Of a stretch of 64,000 bases of DNA, positions 35,617 through 45,567 are shown in pieces. This DNA is from Chimaeribacter coloradensis (GTDB lineage Bacteria > Pseudomonadota > Gammaproteobacteria > Enterobacterales > Enterobacteriaceae): assembly GCF_002858715.1 (NCBI RefSeq), contig NZ_PJZH01000011.1, positions 1 through 64,000 of the forward strand. The letters run 5' to 3'. The translations under genes were made by a program, and so were the position numbers. Each line of letters opens with the position of its first letter. Position 1 is the stretch's first letter. The notes under the pieces are model-generated. The model had not been told where the DNA came from, made no database searches, and saw only the letters and a list, made by a program, of their open reading frames with translations.

Positions 35617-36930
35617 ATGAGCAAGGGGTTACCGCTGGTTACACGCCACGGCGATCGCATCGCGATTGTGGATGGGTTGCGCACGCCGTTCGCCAAACAG
35701 GCCACGGCGTACCACGGCATCCCGGCCGTGGATCTCGGCAAAACGGTGGTCAGCGAACTGCTGGCGCGCAGCGGGCTGGATCCGCAGGTCATTGACCAGC
35801 TGGTGTTCGGCCAGGTGGTGCAGATGCCGGAAGCGCCGAACATCGCCCGTGAAATTGTGCTCGGCACCGGCATGGATGTGCAGACCGACGCCTACAGCGT
35901 GTCACGCGCCTGCGCCACCAGCTTCCAGGCGGTGGTGAATGTGGCGGAGAGCATCATGGCCGGCACGGTGCGGGCAGGCATCGCCGGGGGGGCAGACTCC
36001 TCCTCGGTGCTGCCGATTGGCGTCAGCAAAACGCTGGCGCGCACGCTGGTGGACGCCAACAAAGCGCGCACCCTGTCACAACGCCTGAAACTCTTCAGCC
36101 GCCTGCGCCCGCGCGATCTGCTGCCGGTGCCGCCCGCGGTGGCGGAGTACTCCACCGGCCTGCGCATGGGCGACACGGCGGAGCAGATGGCGAAAAGCCA
36201 CCACATCAGCCGTGAAGATCAGGACGCACTGGCCCACCGCTCGCACCAGCGGGCCGCCGACGCCTGGAAAGCGGGGCACCTCCGGGAGCAGGTGATGGCC
36301 GCCCACTTCCCGCCGTACCGCACCCCGCTGGAGCAGGACAACAACATCCGCCAGGACTCCCAGCTGGCGCACTATGCGAAATTACGCCCGGCGTTTGACC
36401 GGCGGCACGGCAGCGTGACCGCCGCCAACAGCACGCCGCTCACCGACGGGGCCGCCGCCGTGTTGATGATGAGCGAATCGCGCGCCGCCGAGCTGGGCAT
36501 GGCCCCGCTGGGCTACCTGCGCAGCTACGCCTTTACCGCCACTGACGTCTGGGAAGATATGCTGCTCGGCCCGGCCTACGCCACGCCGCTGGCGCTGGAC
36601 CGCGCCGGGTTAACGCTGGAGGAACTGGACCTGATCGATATGCATGAGGCGTTCGCCGCCCAGACGCTGGCTAACCTGAAGCTGTTCGCCAGCCCCGCGT
36701 TTGCCCGCGACAAACTCCACCGCGACCGGCCCATCGGCGAGGTTGACCCGGAAAAATTCAACGTGCTGGGCGGCTCCATCGCCTATGGGCACCCGTTCGC
36801 CGCCACCGGTGCGCGGATGATCACCCAGATGTTGCACGAGTTGCGCCGCCGCGGCGGCCGTTTTGGCCTCACCACTGCCTGTGCCGCAGGCGGCCTGGGT
36901 GCGGCGATGATCCTGGAGGTGGCCTCATGA
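35617..36930 (+). CDS. fadI: 3-ketoacyl-CoA thiolase FadI
   Basis: Beta subunit of the alternative (anaerobic) beta-oxidation complex; cleaves 3-ketoacyl-CoA to acetyl-CoA. 437 residues (E. coli 436). Nucleophile Cys99 is in [13 protein letters not shown], the catalytic His in [13 protein letters not shown] and the second Cys in [12 protein letters not shown]. The [13 protein letters not shown] block is also intact. It overlaps fadJ by four bases (ATGA), as in E. coli. Confidence 0.97.
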   Translation: MSKGLPLVTRHGDRIAIVDGLRTPFAKQATAYHGIPAVDLGKTVVSELLARSGLDPQVIDQLVFGQVVQMPEAPNIAREIVLGTGMDVQTDAYSVSRACATSFQAVVNVAESIMAGTVRAGIAGGADSSSVLPIGVSKTLARTLVDANKARTLSQRLKLFSRLRPRDLLPVPPAVAEYSTGLRMGDTAEQMAKSHHISREDQDALAHRSHQRAADAWKAGHLREQVMAAHFPPYRTPLEQDNNIRQDSQLAHYAKLRPAFDRRHGSVTAANSTPLTDGAAAVLMMSESRAAELGMAPLGYLRSYAFTATDVWEDMLLGPAYATPLALDRAGLTLEELDLIDMHEAFAAQTLANLKLFASPAFARDKLHRDRPIGEVDPEKFNVLGGSIAYGHPFAATGARMITQMLHELRRRGGRFGLTTACAAGGLGAAMILEVAS

Positions 36931-39101
36931 GCGTCGACAACACGCCGGTTTTAACGCCGGACGCGCCCGCCGCGGCTCCGCCGCCGGTCACCGCATTCCA
37001 CTTCGCGCTGCGGCCCGACGGGGTCGGGGTGATCACCCTGGATGTGCCGGGCGAGAAGATGAACACCCTGAAGTCTGAATTTGCCGAACAACTGGCGCAG
37101 GTGCTGAAACAGGCGCAGGCGCAACCGGGGCTGGTGGGGCTGGTGATTTTCTCCGGCAAGCCGGACTCTTTTATTGCCGGGGCGGACATCAGCATGATCG
37201 CCGCCTGCCACAGCGCCGGTGAGGCGAGCCGGCTGGCGAAAAAGGGGCAGATGGCGATGGCGCAGATCGCCGGGTTCCCGGTGCCGGTGGCGGCGGCAAT
37301 TAACGGCGCCTGCCTCGGCGGCGGGCTGGAGCTGGCGCTGGCGTGCCATTACCGCGTCTGCTCGCTGGAGGAGAAAACCGTGCTCGGCCTGCCGGAGGTG
37401 CAGCTTGGGCTGCTGCCCGGCTCCGGCGGCACCCAGCGGCTGCCGAGGCTGGTGGGCGTCGGCCAGGCGCTGGAGATGATCCTCACCGGCCGCCACCTGC
37501 GGGCGCGTCAGGCGCTGAAAATCGGGCTGGTGGATGAGGCGGTGCCGCGCGCGATCCTGCTGGAGAGCGCCGCCGCCCTGGTAAAACGCGGCTGGCGCTC
37601 ATCGCGGCCGCTGCCGTGGCAGGCGCGGCTGATGGGCGGCCCGCTCGGCAAAACCCTGCTGTTCTCGTTGGTGCGCAAGAAAACCCTGGCGAAAACCCAC
37701 GGCAACTACCCGGCACCGGAGCGGGTGCTGGAGGTGGTGCGCAAAGGGCTGGATGAGGGCAGCAGCAGCGGCTACGCGGCCGAGGCGCGGGCGTTTGGTG
37801 AGCTGGCGATGACGCCGGAATCCGCGGCGCTGCGCAGTCTGTTTTTCGCCTCGACGGCGCTGAAAAAAGCGCCCGGCAGTGCGGCAGAACCGGCCAACGT
37901 GGCGCGGGTCGGCGTACTGGGCGGCGGGCTGATGGGCGGCGGCATCGCCTGTGTCACCGCCACCCGCGCCGGGCTGCCGGTGCGGCTGAAAGACATCAGC
38001 CAGGCGGGGATCGGCCACGCGCTGAGAACCACCTGGGAGACGCTGGGCAAACAGGTGGCGCGCAAGCGGATCACCGCCGCCCGGCGCAGCCGCCAGATGC
38101 AACTCATCACCGGCACCACCACGTATCAGGGGTTTGGGCAGGTTGATCTGGTGATCGAGGCGGTGTTTGAGGATCTGGCGCTCAAGCAGCAGATGGTGGC
38201 GGAGGTGGAGCAGCACGCCGCGCCGCACACCATTTTCGCCTCCAACACCTCCTCTCTGCCTATCGCGCAGATTGCCGCGCAGGCGCAGCGGCCGCAGCAG
38301 GTGATTGGGCTGCACTACTTCAGCCCGGTAGACAAAATGCCGCTGGTGGAGGTGATCCCCCATGCCGGTACCGATGCGCGCACCCTCGCCACCACCGTGC
38401 GGCTGGCGCAGCAGCAGGGCAAAACGGCGATTGTGGTGGCGGATCGCGCCGGGTTTTACGTGAACCGCATCCTCGCCCCTTATATAAATGAAGCGGCGCG
38501 CTGCCTGCTGGAGGGGGAGCCGATCGACCATATCGATCGGGCGCTGGTGAAATTCGGGTTCCCGGTGGGGCCGATCCGGCTGCTGGATGAGGTCGGGATT
38601 GATGTCGGCACCAAAATTATCCCGGTGCTGGTGCGCGAGCTGGGGCCGCGTTTTGCTGCGCCGGAGGCGTTCGATGCAGTGCTGAAAGATGGCCGCAAAG
38701 GGCGCAAGAACCGCAGCGGCTTCTACCTTTACCCGGCGCGGGGAAAAGCCGACAAGCCCGACCCGTCGCTCTATGCGCTGTTGGGCGTTACGCCGCGCGC
38801 GGCGCTCACGGACGCGCAACTGGCGGAGCGCTGCGTGATGATGATGCTGAATGAGGCGGTGCGCTGCCTGGATGAACAGGTGATCCGCAGCGCGCGCGAC
38901 GGTGACATCGGCGCGGTGTTCGGCATCGGCTTCCCGCCGTTCCTCGGCGGCCCGTTCCGCTACCTTGACCGGCTCGGCGCGGCGGAGGCGGTCAACCGCC
39001 TGCGGGCGCTGGAAGGGCGCTATGGCGAGCGGTTCGCCCCGTGCGGGCGGCTGGTGTCAATGGCGGAGGCGCAACAGCCTTTCTACCCCGCTGAACCCTG
39101 A
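36927..39101 (+). CDS. fadJ: Multifunctional fatty-acid oxidation protein FadJ
   Basis: Enoyl-CoA hydratase, 3-hydroxyacyl-CoA dehydrogenase and epimerase, partner of FadI. 724 residues (E. coli 714). N-terminal crotonase domain (about 20-200) with [10 protein letters not shown] and the catalytic Glu loops [18 protein letters not shown] and [20 protein letters not shown]. The NAD-binding motif of the dehydrogenase is [14 protein letters not shown] (about 328), and [17 protein letters not shown] carries the catalytic His. A short extra N-terminal segment ([11 protein letters not shown]) is low-complexity. Confidence 0.97.
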   Translation: MSVDNTPVLTPDAPAAAPPPVTAFHFALRPDGVGVITLDVPGEKMNTLKSEFAEQLAQVLKQAQAQPGLVGLVIFSGKPDSFIAGADISMIAACHSAGEASRLAKKGQMAMAQIAGFPVPVAAAINGACLGGGLELALACHYRVCSLEEKTVLGLPEVQLGLLPGSGGTQRLPRLVGVGQALEMILTGRHLRARQALKIGLVDEAVPRAILLESAAALVKRGWRSSRPLPWQARLMGGPLGKTLLFSLVRKKTLAKTHGNYPAPERVLEVVRKGLDEGSSSGYAAEARAFGELAMTPESAALRSLFFASTALKKAPGSAAEPANVARVGVLGGGLMGGGIACVTATRAGLPVRLKDISQAGIGHALRTTWETLGKQVARKRITAARRSRQMQLITGTTTYQGFGQVDLVIEAVFEDLALKQQMVAEVEQHAAPHTIFASNTSSLPIAQIAAQAQRPQQVIGLHYFSPVDKMPLVEVIPHAGTDARTLATTVRLAQQQGKTAIVVADRAGFYVNRILAPYINEAARCLLEGEPIDHIDRALVKFGFPVGPIRLLDEVGIDVGTKIIPVLVRELGPRFAAPEAFDAVLKDGRKGRKNRSGFYLYPARGKADKPDPSLYALLGVTPRAALTDAQLAERCVMMMLNEAVRCLDEQVIRSARDGDIGAVFGIGFPPFLGGPFRYLDRLGAAEAVNRLRALEGRYGERFAPCGRLVSMAEAQQPFYPAEP

Positions 39102-39107
39102 CAGCAT

Positions 39108-39147
39108 GCGGGGAAACCGGGTAACACCACGGTTTCCCCGCTTTTTT
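39108..39147 (+). terminator. Intrinsic terminator of fadIJ
   Basis: Perfect 11-bp stem GCGGGGAAACC/GGTTTCCCCGC followed by six T, directly after the stop codon. Confidence 0.93.
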
Positions 39148-39156
39148 GCAAAATTT

Positions 39157-39172
39157 AGTGACGGCGATCACT
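39157..39172. promoter_or_regulatory. CRP-like dyad upstream of sixA
   Basis: AGTGA-CGGCGA-TCACT is a perfectly symmetric variant of TGTGA-N6-TCACA. It lies about 350 bp upstream of sixA, so the regulated promoter is unclear. Confidence 0.4.
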
Positions 39173-39524
39173 GACTCTGAGGGTAAGGCGGCCGCAGGCT
39201 GTACACGTTATACACAGCGGACTACCGTAAAAAGAGCGGTGCCGGAAGATAAACCGACATTTTACAAAACTTTTCGTGCGGTTACGGCCGTGAATAAGAT
39301 ATTGAATTGCTGGTTAAGTAACCAGTATTCCCAGGGGAAGGCCGGGGTTGCTCTAAAAAACAGCATTTTCTTTGTGAGAACTTTCAGGCAAAATGCCCGG
39401 CCGCCATAAGAGAGAGACGGCGCGTTATCGTTATCAGGTTGCCCCGGGGAGACTGGGGAAGTCAGCGATACAGCACGCGACGCGTTTCTGTATGGCGTTA
39501 TTTTGTCAACAAAAACGGTGCAAT
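39173..39524. other. Interval upstream of sixA
   Basis: About 350 bp without a supported gene. It includes the dyad CTGGTTA-AG-TAACCAG (39310-39325), which could be an operator or a small hairpin. The part nearest sixA is AT-rich. Confidence 0.4.
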
Positions 39525-40007
39525 ATGCAAGTTTTGATTATGCGTCACGGTGAGGCTGCCCTTGAGGCCGCCAGCGATTCAGCCAGACCGCTTACCCAGT
39601 GTGGCCGTGATGAGTCCCACCAGATGGCGGTATGGCTGAATGCCAAACCGCTGGAGATTGACCGCGTACTGGTCAGCCCCTATCTGCGGGCCGAACAGAC
39701 CCTGGCGACCCTGCGCACGGCGCTGGCCCTGCCGGCGGGTGAAGAGGTGCTGCCGGAGCTGACCCCGGGCGGGGATGCGGCGTTAGTGACCAGTTACTTA
39801 CAGGCGCTGGCGAAAAAGGGCCTCTCCACGGTGCTGGTGGTCTCCCATCTGCCGCTGGTCGGCTACCTGGTGGCGGAGCTCTGCCCCGGTGAATGCCCGC
39901 CGATGTTCGCCACCTCTGCTGTCGCCGGCATCACGCTGGACGCCGACACCGGCCGCGGCACCTTCGACTGGCAGCTCAGCCCGGCACAGGTGCTGGCCCG
40001 CGCCTGA
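39525..40007 (+). CDS. sixA: Phosphohistidine phosphatase SixA
   Basis: A 160-residue (E. coli 161) histidine phosphatase that dephosphorylates the HPt domain of ArcB and the nitrogen PTS protein NPr. The RHG motif is MRHGEAALEAASD with nucleophile His8; further catalytic residues lie in RVLVSPYLRAEQT and VVSHLPLVGYLVAELCPGE. ATG 39525 is chosen by homology; upstream in-frame codons are unsupported. It lies between fadJ and smrB, as in E. coli. Confidence 0.95.
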   Translation: MQVLIMRHGEAALEAASDSARPLTQCGRDESHQMAVWLNAKPLEIDRVLVSPYLRAEQTLATLRTALALPAGEEVLPELTPGGDAALVTSYLQALAKKGLSTVLVVSHLPLVGYLVAELCPGECPPMFATSAVAGITLDADTGRGTFDWQLSPAQVLARA

Positions 40008-40046
40008 TCTTCCGGCCGGGCGTCCCATGCCCGGCCGCCGTCACGG

Positions 40047-40577
40047 TTACTCCGCCAGCTCGACCAACACCAGCAGCGCCGCATCACCGCCGAACGCTTT
40101 CGGTGCCTGGTGGAAGGCCAGCACATCCGGGTGCTGCGCCAGCCACAGCGGCGTCTGCTGCTTCAGGATATGTTTGCCGTGCCCGTGCATCACGCAGGCG
40201 CAGTGAACGTGCTCCCGCCGGCAGGCGGCAATCAGCGCCCCCAGCTCCTGCTTCGCCTCATGCTGCGTCAGCCCGTGCAGGTCGAGGAACAGCTCCGGCG
40301 AATAGTCGCCGCGCCGCAGCTTCTTCACTTCAAAATGGTCGGTGCCGGGCCGCACGTAGCGCATCGGGCCGTCGCTCTCCAGCAAAGGCTGGAACACATC
40401 CGAGAAGTAGTAGGTCGCGTCGATCTGCTCCTGCATCAGCCGCTTCGGGGCGGGAGCCTTCACTTTCTGGCGCACTTTCGGGTGGACCCGGGTGTCGTTA
40501 TGCAGTTGCCGGGTGCCCGCCAGGGACTCCCGGAACAGCTGTTGCTCCTCACTGCTGAGCGAAAATCGTTTTTTCAT
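40047..40577 (-). CDS. smrB: Ribosome-rescue endonuclease SmrB
   Basis: Cleaves mRNA at collided ribosomes, releasing the stalled ribosome for tmRNA rescue. 176 residues (E. coli 183). An N-terminal basic region (about 1-90) precedes the Smr domain, with [18 protein letters not shown] (DLHG) and [22 protein letters not shown] (HGxG), the catalytic and RNA-binding elements. It is divergent from prmB and converges with sixA. Confidence 0.94.
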   Translation of the reverse strand: MKKRFSLSSEEQQLFRESLAGTRQLHNDTRVHPKVRQKVKAPAPKRLMQEQIDATYYFSDVFQPLLESDGPMRYVRPGTDHFEVKKLRRGDYSPELFLDLHGLTQHEAKQELGALIAACRREHVHCACVMHGHGKHILKQQTPLWLAQHPDVLAFHQAPKAFGGDAALLVLVELAE

Positions 40578-40768
40578 GCGTCGTCATCGCGAAAGGGGAG
40601 AGTAAAAAGTTAACCCCAGTTTACCTATTCCGGCATGAAAAGTCCGGCCCGCCGCACGGCGCGCCGCTGACTGTGACTATAGCTGCTGATTTGTCAGCGG
40701 CTTCATGGCACACTAGACGGCATTTTGTAAGGCGGCGGCACACGCCCGCCGCAGCGTGGGAGAACACC

Positions 40769-41701
40769 TTGGACAAGATTTTCGTCGACGAAGCCGTCAG
40801 TGAACTGCATACCATTCAGGATATGCTGCGCTGGGCCGTCAGCCGTTTCAATGCGGCTAACCTTTACTACGGCCACGGCACCGACAACGCCTGGGATGAG
40901 GCGGTGCAGCTGGTGCTGCCGAGCCTCTACCTGCCGATGGACATCCCGGCGGACATGCACACCGCGCGCCTGACCTCCAGCGAGCGCCAGCGCATCGTGG
41001 AGCGGGTGATCCGCCGCGTCAATGAGCGCGTGCCGGTGGCCTACCTCACCAACAAAGCGTGGTTCTGCGGCCTGGAGTTCTACGTCGATGAGCGGGTGCT
41101 GGTGCCGCGTTCGCCGATTGGCGAGCTGATCGACAACCGCTTCAGCGGCCTGATCGCCGACAACCCGCGCCATATCCTCGACATGTGCACCGGCAGCGGC
41201 TGTATCGCCATCGCCTGCGGTTACGCCTTCCCGGAAGCGGAAGTGGACGCGGTGGACATCTCCGAGGATGTACTGGCCGTGACCGAGCGCAACATCCAGG
41301 AGCACGGCGTGGAGAACCAGGTGACGCCGATCCGCTCTGACCTGTTCCGCGCGCTGCCGGCGCTGAAGTACGACCTGATCGTCACCAACCCGCCTTATGT
41401 GGATGAAGAGGACATGGCCGACCTGCCGGACGAGTTCCGCTTCGAGCCGGAGCTGGGGCTGGCCGCCGGCAGCGACGGCCTGAAACTGGTGCGCCGCATC
41501 CTGGCCTGCGCGCCGGACTACCTGAGCGAGCAGGGCGTGCTGATCTGCGAAGTCGGTAACAGCATGGTGCACCTGATGGATCAGTACCCGGAGATCCCGT
41601 TCACCTGGCTGGAGTTTGAGAACGGCGGTGACGGCGTCTTTATGCTGACCCGCCAGCAGCTGCTGGACTGCCACGCGCACTTCGCGATGTACCGCTCGTA
41701 A
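40769..41701 (+). CDS. prmB: 50S ribosomal protein L3 glutamine methyltransferase PrmB
   Basis: Methylates a glutamine of ribosomal protein L3 during 50S assembly. Started at TTG 40769 (reading [10 protein letters not shown]), the product is 310 residues, exactly the E. coli length, and GGGAG lies 6 bases upstream; the in-frame region before it is not conserved. SAM-binding motif I is [20 protein letters not shown] and the catalytic NPPY is [15 protein letters not shown]. It is divergent from smrB. Confidence 0.95.
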   Translation: MDKIFVDEAVSELHTIQDMLRWAVSRFNAANLYYGHGTDNAWDEAVQLVLPSLYLPMDIPADMHTARLTSSERQRIVERVIRRVNERVPVAYLTNKAWFCGLEFYVDERVLVPRSPIGELIDNRFSGLIADNPRHILDMCTGSGCIAIACGYAFPEAEVDAVDISEDVLAVTERNIQEHGVENQVTPIRSDLFRALPALKYDLIVTNPPYVDEEDMADLPDEFRFEPELGLAAGSDGLKLVRRILACAPDYLSEQGVLICEVGNSMVHLMDQYPEIPFTWLEFENGGDGVFMLTRQQLLDCHAHFAMYRS

Positions 41702-41711
41702 CCACGGGCCT

Positions 41712-41741
41712 GCCGCGCCGGGCACGTTCACCCGGCGCGGC
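41712..41741 (+). terminator. Hairpin between prmB and aroC
   Basis: Perfect 11-bp GC stem GCCGCGCCGGG/CCCGGCGCGGC with an 8-nt loop, followed by CTCTTTC. It sits 11 bp after prmB. The weak T tract suggests partial termination or attenuation into aroC. Confidence 0.5.
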
Positions 41742-41786
41742 CTCTTTCAAGCATTCAGATAACCAAGACAACGGTAAGGAGCCGTG

Positions 41787-42872
41787 ATGGCAGGGAACAG
41801 TATTGGTCAATTTTTCCGCGTCACCACCTTTGGTGAATCCCACGGCGTCGCCCTGGGCTGCATTATCGACGGGGTGCCGCCCGGCATTCCTATCACCGAG
41901 GCTGACCTCCAGCACGATCTGGACCGCCGCCGCCCCGGCACCTCCCGCTACACCACCCAGCGCCGCGAGCCGGATCAGGTCAAAATCCTCTCCGGCGTGT
42001 TTGAAGGCGTCACCACCGGCACCAGCATCGGCCTGCTGATCGAGAATACTGACCAGCGCTCGCAGGACTACAGCGCGATCAAGGATGTGTTCCGCCCCGG
42101 CCACGCCGACTACACCTATGAACAGAAATATGGCCTGCGCGACTACCGCGGCGGCGGCCGCTCCTCGGCCCGTGAAACCGCGATGCGCGTGGCCGCCGGG
42201 GCGATTGCCAAAAAATACCTGCAGATGAAGCACGGCGTGCAGGTGCGCGGTTACCTGGCGCAGATGGGCGACATCCGCTGTGAGCTGAAAGAATGGGATC
42301 AGGTCGAGCAGAACCCGTTCTTCTGCCCCGACCCGGCGAAGCTGGAAGCGCTGGACGAACTGATGCGCGCGCTGAAAAAAGAGGGCGACTCCATCGGGGC
42401 CAAAGTCACGGTGGTGGCGGAGAACGTCCCGGCCGGGCTGGGCGAACCGGTGTTTGACCGCATTGATGCCGATCTGGCCCATGCGCTGATGAGCATCAAT
42501 GCCGTCAAGGGCGTGGAAATCGGCGACGGCTTTGAGGTGGTGACCAAGCGCGGCAGCGAAAACCGCGACGAAATCACCCCGGACGGCTTCCAGAGCAACC
42601 ATGCGGGCGGCGTGCTGGGCGGCATCAGCAGCGGCCAGCCGGTGATTGCGCACCTGGCGCTGAAACCGACCTCCAGCATCATGGTGCCGGGCCGTACCAT
42701 CAACCGGCAGGGTGACGCGGTAGAGATGGTGACCCGCGGCCGCCACGACCCGTGCGTCGGCATCCGCGCGGTGCCGATCGCCGAAGCGATGATGGCGATC
42801 GTGCTGATGGACCACCTGCTGCGCCAGCGTGCGCAGTGCGCCGATGTCTCCACCACGATCCCACGTTGGTAA
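41787..42872 (+). CDS. aroC: Chorismate synthase
   Basis: Last step of the shikimate pathway: EPSP to chorismate, needing reduced FMN. 361 residues, as in E. coli, starting [20 protein letters not shown]. Signatures include [18 protein letters not shown], the [12 protein letters not shown]-like loop, and [24 protein letters not shown] 41787 has AAGGA upstream; the GTG three bases earlier is an unlikely start. It is followed four bases later by mepA. Confidence 0.97.
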   Translation: MAGNSIGQFFRVTTFGESHGVALGCIIDGVPPGIPITEADLQHDLDRRRPGTSRYTTQRREPDQVKILSGVFEGVTTGTSIGLLIENTDQRSQDYSAIKDVFRPGHADYTYEQKYGLRDYRGGGRSSARETAMRVAAGAIAKKYLQMKHGVQVRGYLAQMGDIRCELKEWDQVEQNPFFCPDPAKLEALDELMRALKKEGDSIGAKVTVVAENVPAGLGEPVFDRIDADLAHALMSINAVKGVEIGDGFEVVTKRGSENRDEITPDGFQSNHAGGVLGGISSGQPVIAHLALKPTSSIMVPGRTINRQGDAVEMVTRGRHDPCVGIRAVPIAEAMMAIVLMDHLLRQRAQCADVSTTIPRW

Positions 42873-42876
42873 GCCG

Positions 42877-43716
42877 ATGAGCAAACCCCTTCTTGCCGCA
42901 CTGTTAGGCGGCCTGGCGCTGCTCACGGCACTGCCCGCGGCAGCGCTGACGCCGTGGCAGCAGCTCACCCACCCGGTGGCCGGTGCGCCGCAGTCGATCG
43001 GCGGCTATGCCAACGGCTGTATCGTCGGCGCGCGGCCGCTGCCGTTGCAGTCGCCCGATTACCAGGTGATGCGCCCCGACCAGCGCCGCTATTTCGGCCA
43101 CCCGCACCTGCTCGACTTTATCAACCGGTTGACCCGCCAGGCGCACCAGCGCGGGCTGGGCACGGTGCTGATTGGCGACATGGGCATGGCGGCCGGTGGC
43201 CGGTTCAGCAGCGGCCACGCCAGCCACCAGTCGGGGCTGGATGTGGACATCTGGCTGCAACTGCCAACGCAGCGCTGGACGCCGCAACAATTGCTGAAGC
43301 CGCAGCCGATCGATCTGGTCACGGCGGACGGCAAACAGGTGGTCAGCCGCCACTGGCAGCCGCAGATTGAGCAGCTGATCAAGATGGCCGCGCAAGATAA
43401 CCAGGTGGCGCGCATTTTCGTCAATGCGGCGATCAAAAAGCGCCTCTGTGCCGATGCAGGCAGCGACCGCGCCTGGCTGAACAAGGTGCGGCCGTGGTTC
43501 GCCCACCGCGCCCATATGCATGTGCGCCTGACCTGCCCGGCAGACAGCCTGGAGTGCGAAGAGCAGGCCCCGCCGCCGCCGGGTGACGGCTGCGGCGCGG
43601 AGCTGGAGAGCTGGTTCCTGCCGCCGAAACCGTCCACCGGCAAGCCGGGCAAAGCGCTGCCGCCGCCGTTGCCGCCATCGTGTCAGGCCTTGCTGGATAA
43701 CCACTTCGGAGAGTGA
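42877..43716 (+). CDS. mepA: Penicillin-insensitive murein endopeptidase MepA
   Basis: Periplasmic zinc LAS-type peptidase cleaving peptidoglycan cross-links. 279 residues (E. coli 274) with a signal peptide ([20 protein letters not shown], cleavage after AAA). Metal ligands lie in [16 protein letters not shown] (about His114 and Asp122) and [12 protein letters not shown]. Six conserved cysteines and a proline-rich C-terminal part ([11 protein letters not shown]) are present. It starts four bases after aroC and is probably cotranscribed. Confidence 0.95.
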   Translation: MSKPLLAALLGGLALLTALPAAALTPWQQLTHPVAGAPQSIGGYANGCIVGARPLPLQSPDYQVMRPDQRRYFGHPHLLDFINRLTRQAHQRGLGTVLIGDMGMAAGGRFSSGHASHQSGLDVDIWLQLPTQRWTPQQLLKPQPIDLVTADGKQVVSRHWQPQIEQLIKMAAQDNQVARIFVNAAIKKRLCADAGSDRAWLNKVRPWFAHRAHMHVRLTCPADSLECEEQAPPPPGDGCGAELESWFLPPKPSTGKPGKALPPPLPPSCQALLDNHFGE

Positions 43717-43718
43717 TC

Positions 43719-44522
43719 ATGGAAGGTATTCTTCTCGGGCCGGAGATGCTCGGCATTCTGTTCGCCGTGGCGCTGCTGGCCGGGTTTATCGACTCGATCG
43801 CCGGGGGGGGCGGGTTGCTCACCGTCCCTGCGCTGCTGGCGGTGGGCGTGCCGCCCGCGCAGGCGCTGGCGACCAATAAGTTGCAGTCGGTGGGCGGCTC
43901 CTTCTCCGCCAGCCTCTACTTTGTGCGCCGCGGCGCGGTAAAACTCAGCGAGCAGAAGCTCACCATCCTGCTGACCTTTATCGGCGCGATGACCGGGGCG
44001 ATCATGGTGCAGCATATGCGCGCCGACCTGCTGCGGCAGATTTTGCCGCTGCTGGTGGTGGGCATCGGCCTCTACTTCCTGCTGACGCCGCGGCTCGGCG
44101 AGGAGGAGCGGGCGCAGCGCCTCACCGGGCTGGCGTTCGGGCTGGCGGCCGGGGGCTGCGTCGGCTTTTATGACGGCTTCTTCGGGCCGGGGGCCGGTTC
44201 CTTCTATGCGCTGGCCTACGTGACGCTCTCCGGCTTTACGCTGGCCAAAGCCACCGCCCACGCCAAGGTGCTGAACTTCACCTCCAACGCCGGTGGCCTG
44301 CTGCTGTTTATCCTCGGCGGCAAGGTGATCTGGGGCATCGGGCTGGTGATGCTGGTGGGGCAGGTGCTCGGCGCGCGGCTCGGCGCGCACATGGTGCTGA
44401 CCCGCGGGCAGAAACTGATCCGCCCGATGATTGTGCTGGTGTCGCTGGTGATGAGCGGCAAACTGCTGTATGACAATCACGGCCCGGAAATCCAGCACTG
44501 GCTGGCGCTGCACCTGGCGTAA
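43719..44522 (+). CDS. yfcA: TSUP family transporter YfcA
   Basis: A 267-residue inner-membrane protein of the TauE/SafE (TSUP) family, proposed sulfite/organosulfonate exporters. The two family repeats are visible: GFIDSIAGGGGLLTVPALLA with LATNKLQSVGGSFSAS, then GFYDGFFGPGAGSFYALAYV with ATAHAKVLNFTSN. About eight helices. GGAGAG just upstream supports ATG 43719. It is two bases after mepA, same order as E. coli. The substrate of YfcA is not known. Confidence 0.93.
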   Translation: MEGILLGPEMLGILFAVALLAGFIDSIAGGGGLLTVPALLAVGVPPAQALATNKLQSVGGSFSASLYFVRRGAVKLSEQKLTILLTFIGAMTGAIMVQHMRADLLRQILPLLVVGIGLYFLLTPRLGEEERAQRLTGLAFGLAAGGCVGFYDGFFGPGAGSFYALAYVTLSGFTLAKATAHAKVLNFTSNAGGLLLFILGGKVIWGIGLVMLVGQVLGARLGAHMVLTRGQKLIRPMIVLVSLVMSGKLLYDNHGPEIQHWLALHLA

Positions 44523-44568
44523 CGGCAACGCAGCGATTCAGAAAAAGTGCGGCTTGCCTTTTTCCCCA

Positions 44569-44598
44569 GGGCCGGTAGGGTTATCGCCTTTCCGGCCC
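44569..44598 (+). terminator. Hairpin before epmC
   Basis: GGGCCGG/CCGGCCC with a 16-nt loop, followed by GTTACTTTTT. It ends 15 bases before the epmC ATG, where a Shine-Dalgarno would be expected. It may terminate the aroC-mepA-yfcA transcript or influence epmC translation. Confidence 0.45.
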
Positions 44599-44613
44599 GT
44601 TACTTTTTACGAC

Positions 44614-45183
44614 ATGAACATGATGAACACGACCCAGGCAGAGACCACACACCACTATCCGCAGCTGATTGAGATCTTCAACGGCTGCTTCAGCGACGAC
44701 TTCAACACCCGGCTGGTGCGCGGAGAGGGCGAACCGATCTACCTGCCCGCCGATGAGGAGACCCCTTACCACCGCATCGAATTCGCCCACGGCTACTACG
44801 CCAGCGCGCTGCATGAGATCTCCCACTGGTGCATCGCCGGGGAGGCACGCCGCCAGCAGGTCGATTTCGGCTACTGGTACTGCCCGGACGGGCGCGACGC
44901 CCAGACCCAGTCTGAATTTGAGCAGGTCGAGATCAAGCCGCAGGCGCTGGAGTGGATGTTCTGCGTGGCGGCGGGCTTTCCGTTTAACGTCAGTTGTGAC
45001 AATCTGAGCGGCGATGTGGAGCCGGATCGCATCGCGTTCCAGCGCAAAGTGCGCGAACGGGTGCTTCACCTGCTGGCAGAGGGCATCCCGGCGCGTCCGG
45101 CACGCTTTATTAACGCGTTACATTCGTTTTACAATACGCCAACGCTGACCGCCGAGGATTTTCCCTACCCGGAAGATCTCTGA
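44614..45183 (+). CDS. epmC: Elongation factor P hydroxylase EpmC
   Basis: Hydroxylates the beta-lysylated lysine of EF-P, the last step of EF-P activation by EpmA, EpmB and EpmC. About 189 residues (E. coli 182). The metal-binding motif is ALHEISHWCIAGEARR, and VDFGYWYCPDGRDAQTQSEFE is strongly conserved. The start is uncertain: ATGs at 44614, 44620 and 44623 are possible and none has a good Shine-Dalgarno; a hairpin lies just upstream. Confidence 0.93.
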   Translation: MNMMNTTQAETTHHYPQLIEIFNGCFSDDFNTRLVRGEGEPIYLPADEETPYHRIEFAHGYYASALHEISHWCIAGEARRQQVDFGYWYCPDGRDAQTQSEFEQVEIKPQALEWMFCVAAGFPFNVSCDNLSGDVEPDRIAFQRKVRERVLHLLAEGIPARPARFINALHSFYNTPTLTAEDFPYPEDL

Positions 45184-45221
45184 GCACAGCATTCGCCCCG
45201 ATTGATGAATGAGGAAGAGTG

Positions 45222-45503
45222 ATGATCGCTGAATTTGAAGCGCGTATTCTGGCGCTGATTGATGACATGGTGGACCGCGCCAGTGACGATGAACTGTTTG
45301 CGGGCGGTTACCTGCGCGGTCATCTGACCCTGGCGGTGGCGGAAGCTGAAGAGAACGGCGAACATACGCCGCAGGCGCTGAAGCAGCGTGTGGAGATCAG
45401 CCTGAATAAAGCGATTCACGCCGGGGAACTCGCGCCGCGCGATCAGGTGCTGGTGCAGGCGATGTGGGACAACCTCTACCATCAGGCGCAGATCGAATCC
45501 TGA
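45222..45503 (+). CDS. yfcL: YfcL family protein
   Basis: A 93-residue acidic cytoplasmic protein similar to E. coli YfcL (92 residues), which sits between epmC and mnmC there too. It begins [20 protein letters not shown] and is mostly helical. GAGGAAGAG precedes ATG 45222. No function is known. It is probably cotranscribed with epmC (39-bp gap). Confidence 0.9.
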   Translation: MIAEFEARILALIDDMVDRASDDELFAGGYLRGHLTLAVAEAEENGEHTPQALKQRVEISLNKAIHAGELAPRDQVLVQAMWDNLYHQAQIES

Positions 45504-45525
45504 TTCAGGCTGAAACCGCGCTGAC

Positions 45526-45555
45526 AAAAAGGGCCTCATGACGAGGCCCTTTTTC
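45526..45555. terminator. Bidirectional terminator between yfcL and mnmC
   Basis: AGGGCCTC/GAGGCCCT stem with an ATGAC loop, flanked by five A and five T. Confidence 0.92.
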
Positions 45556-45567
45556 ATGGCGTCAAGG

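Noticed and set aside
40673-40768. N-terminal extension of PrmB
   Set aside because: Not conserved. The TTG at 40769 has a proper ribosome-binding site and gives the known length.
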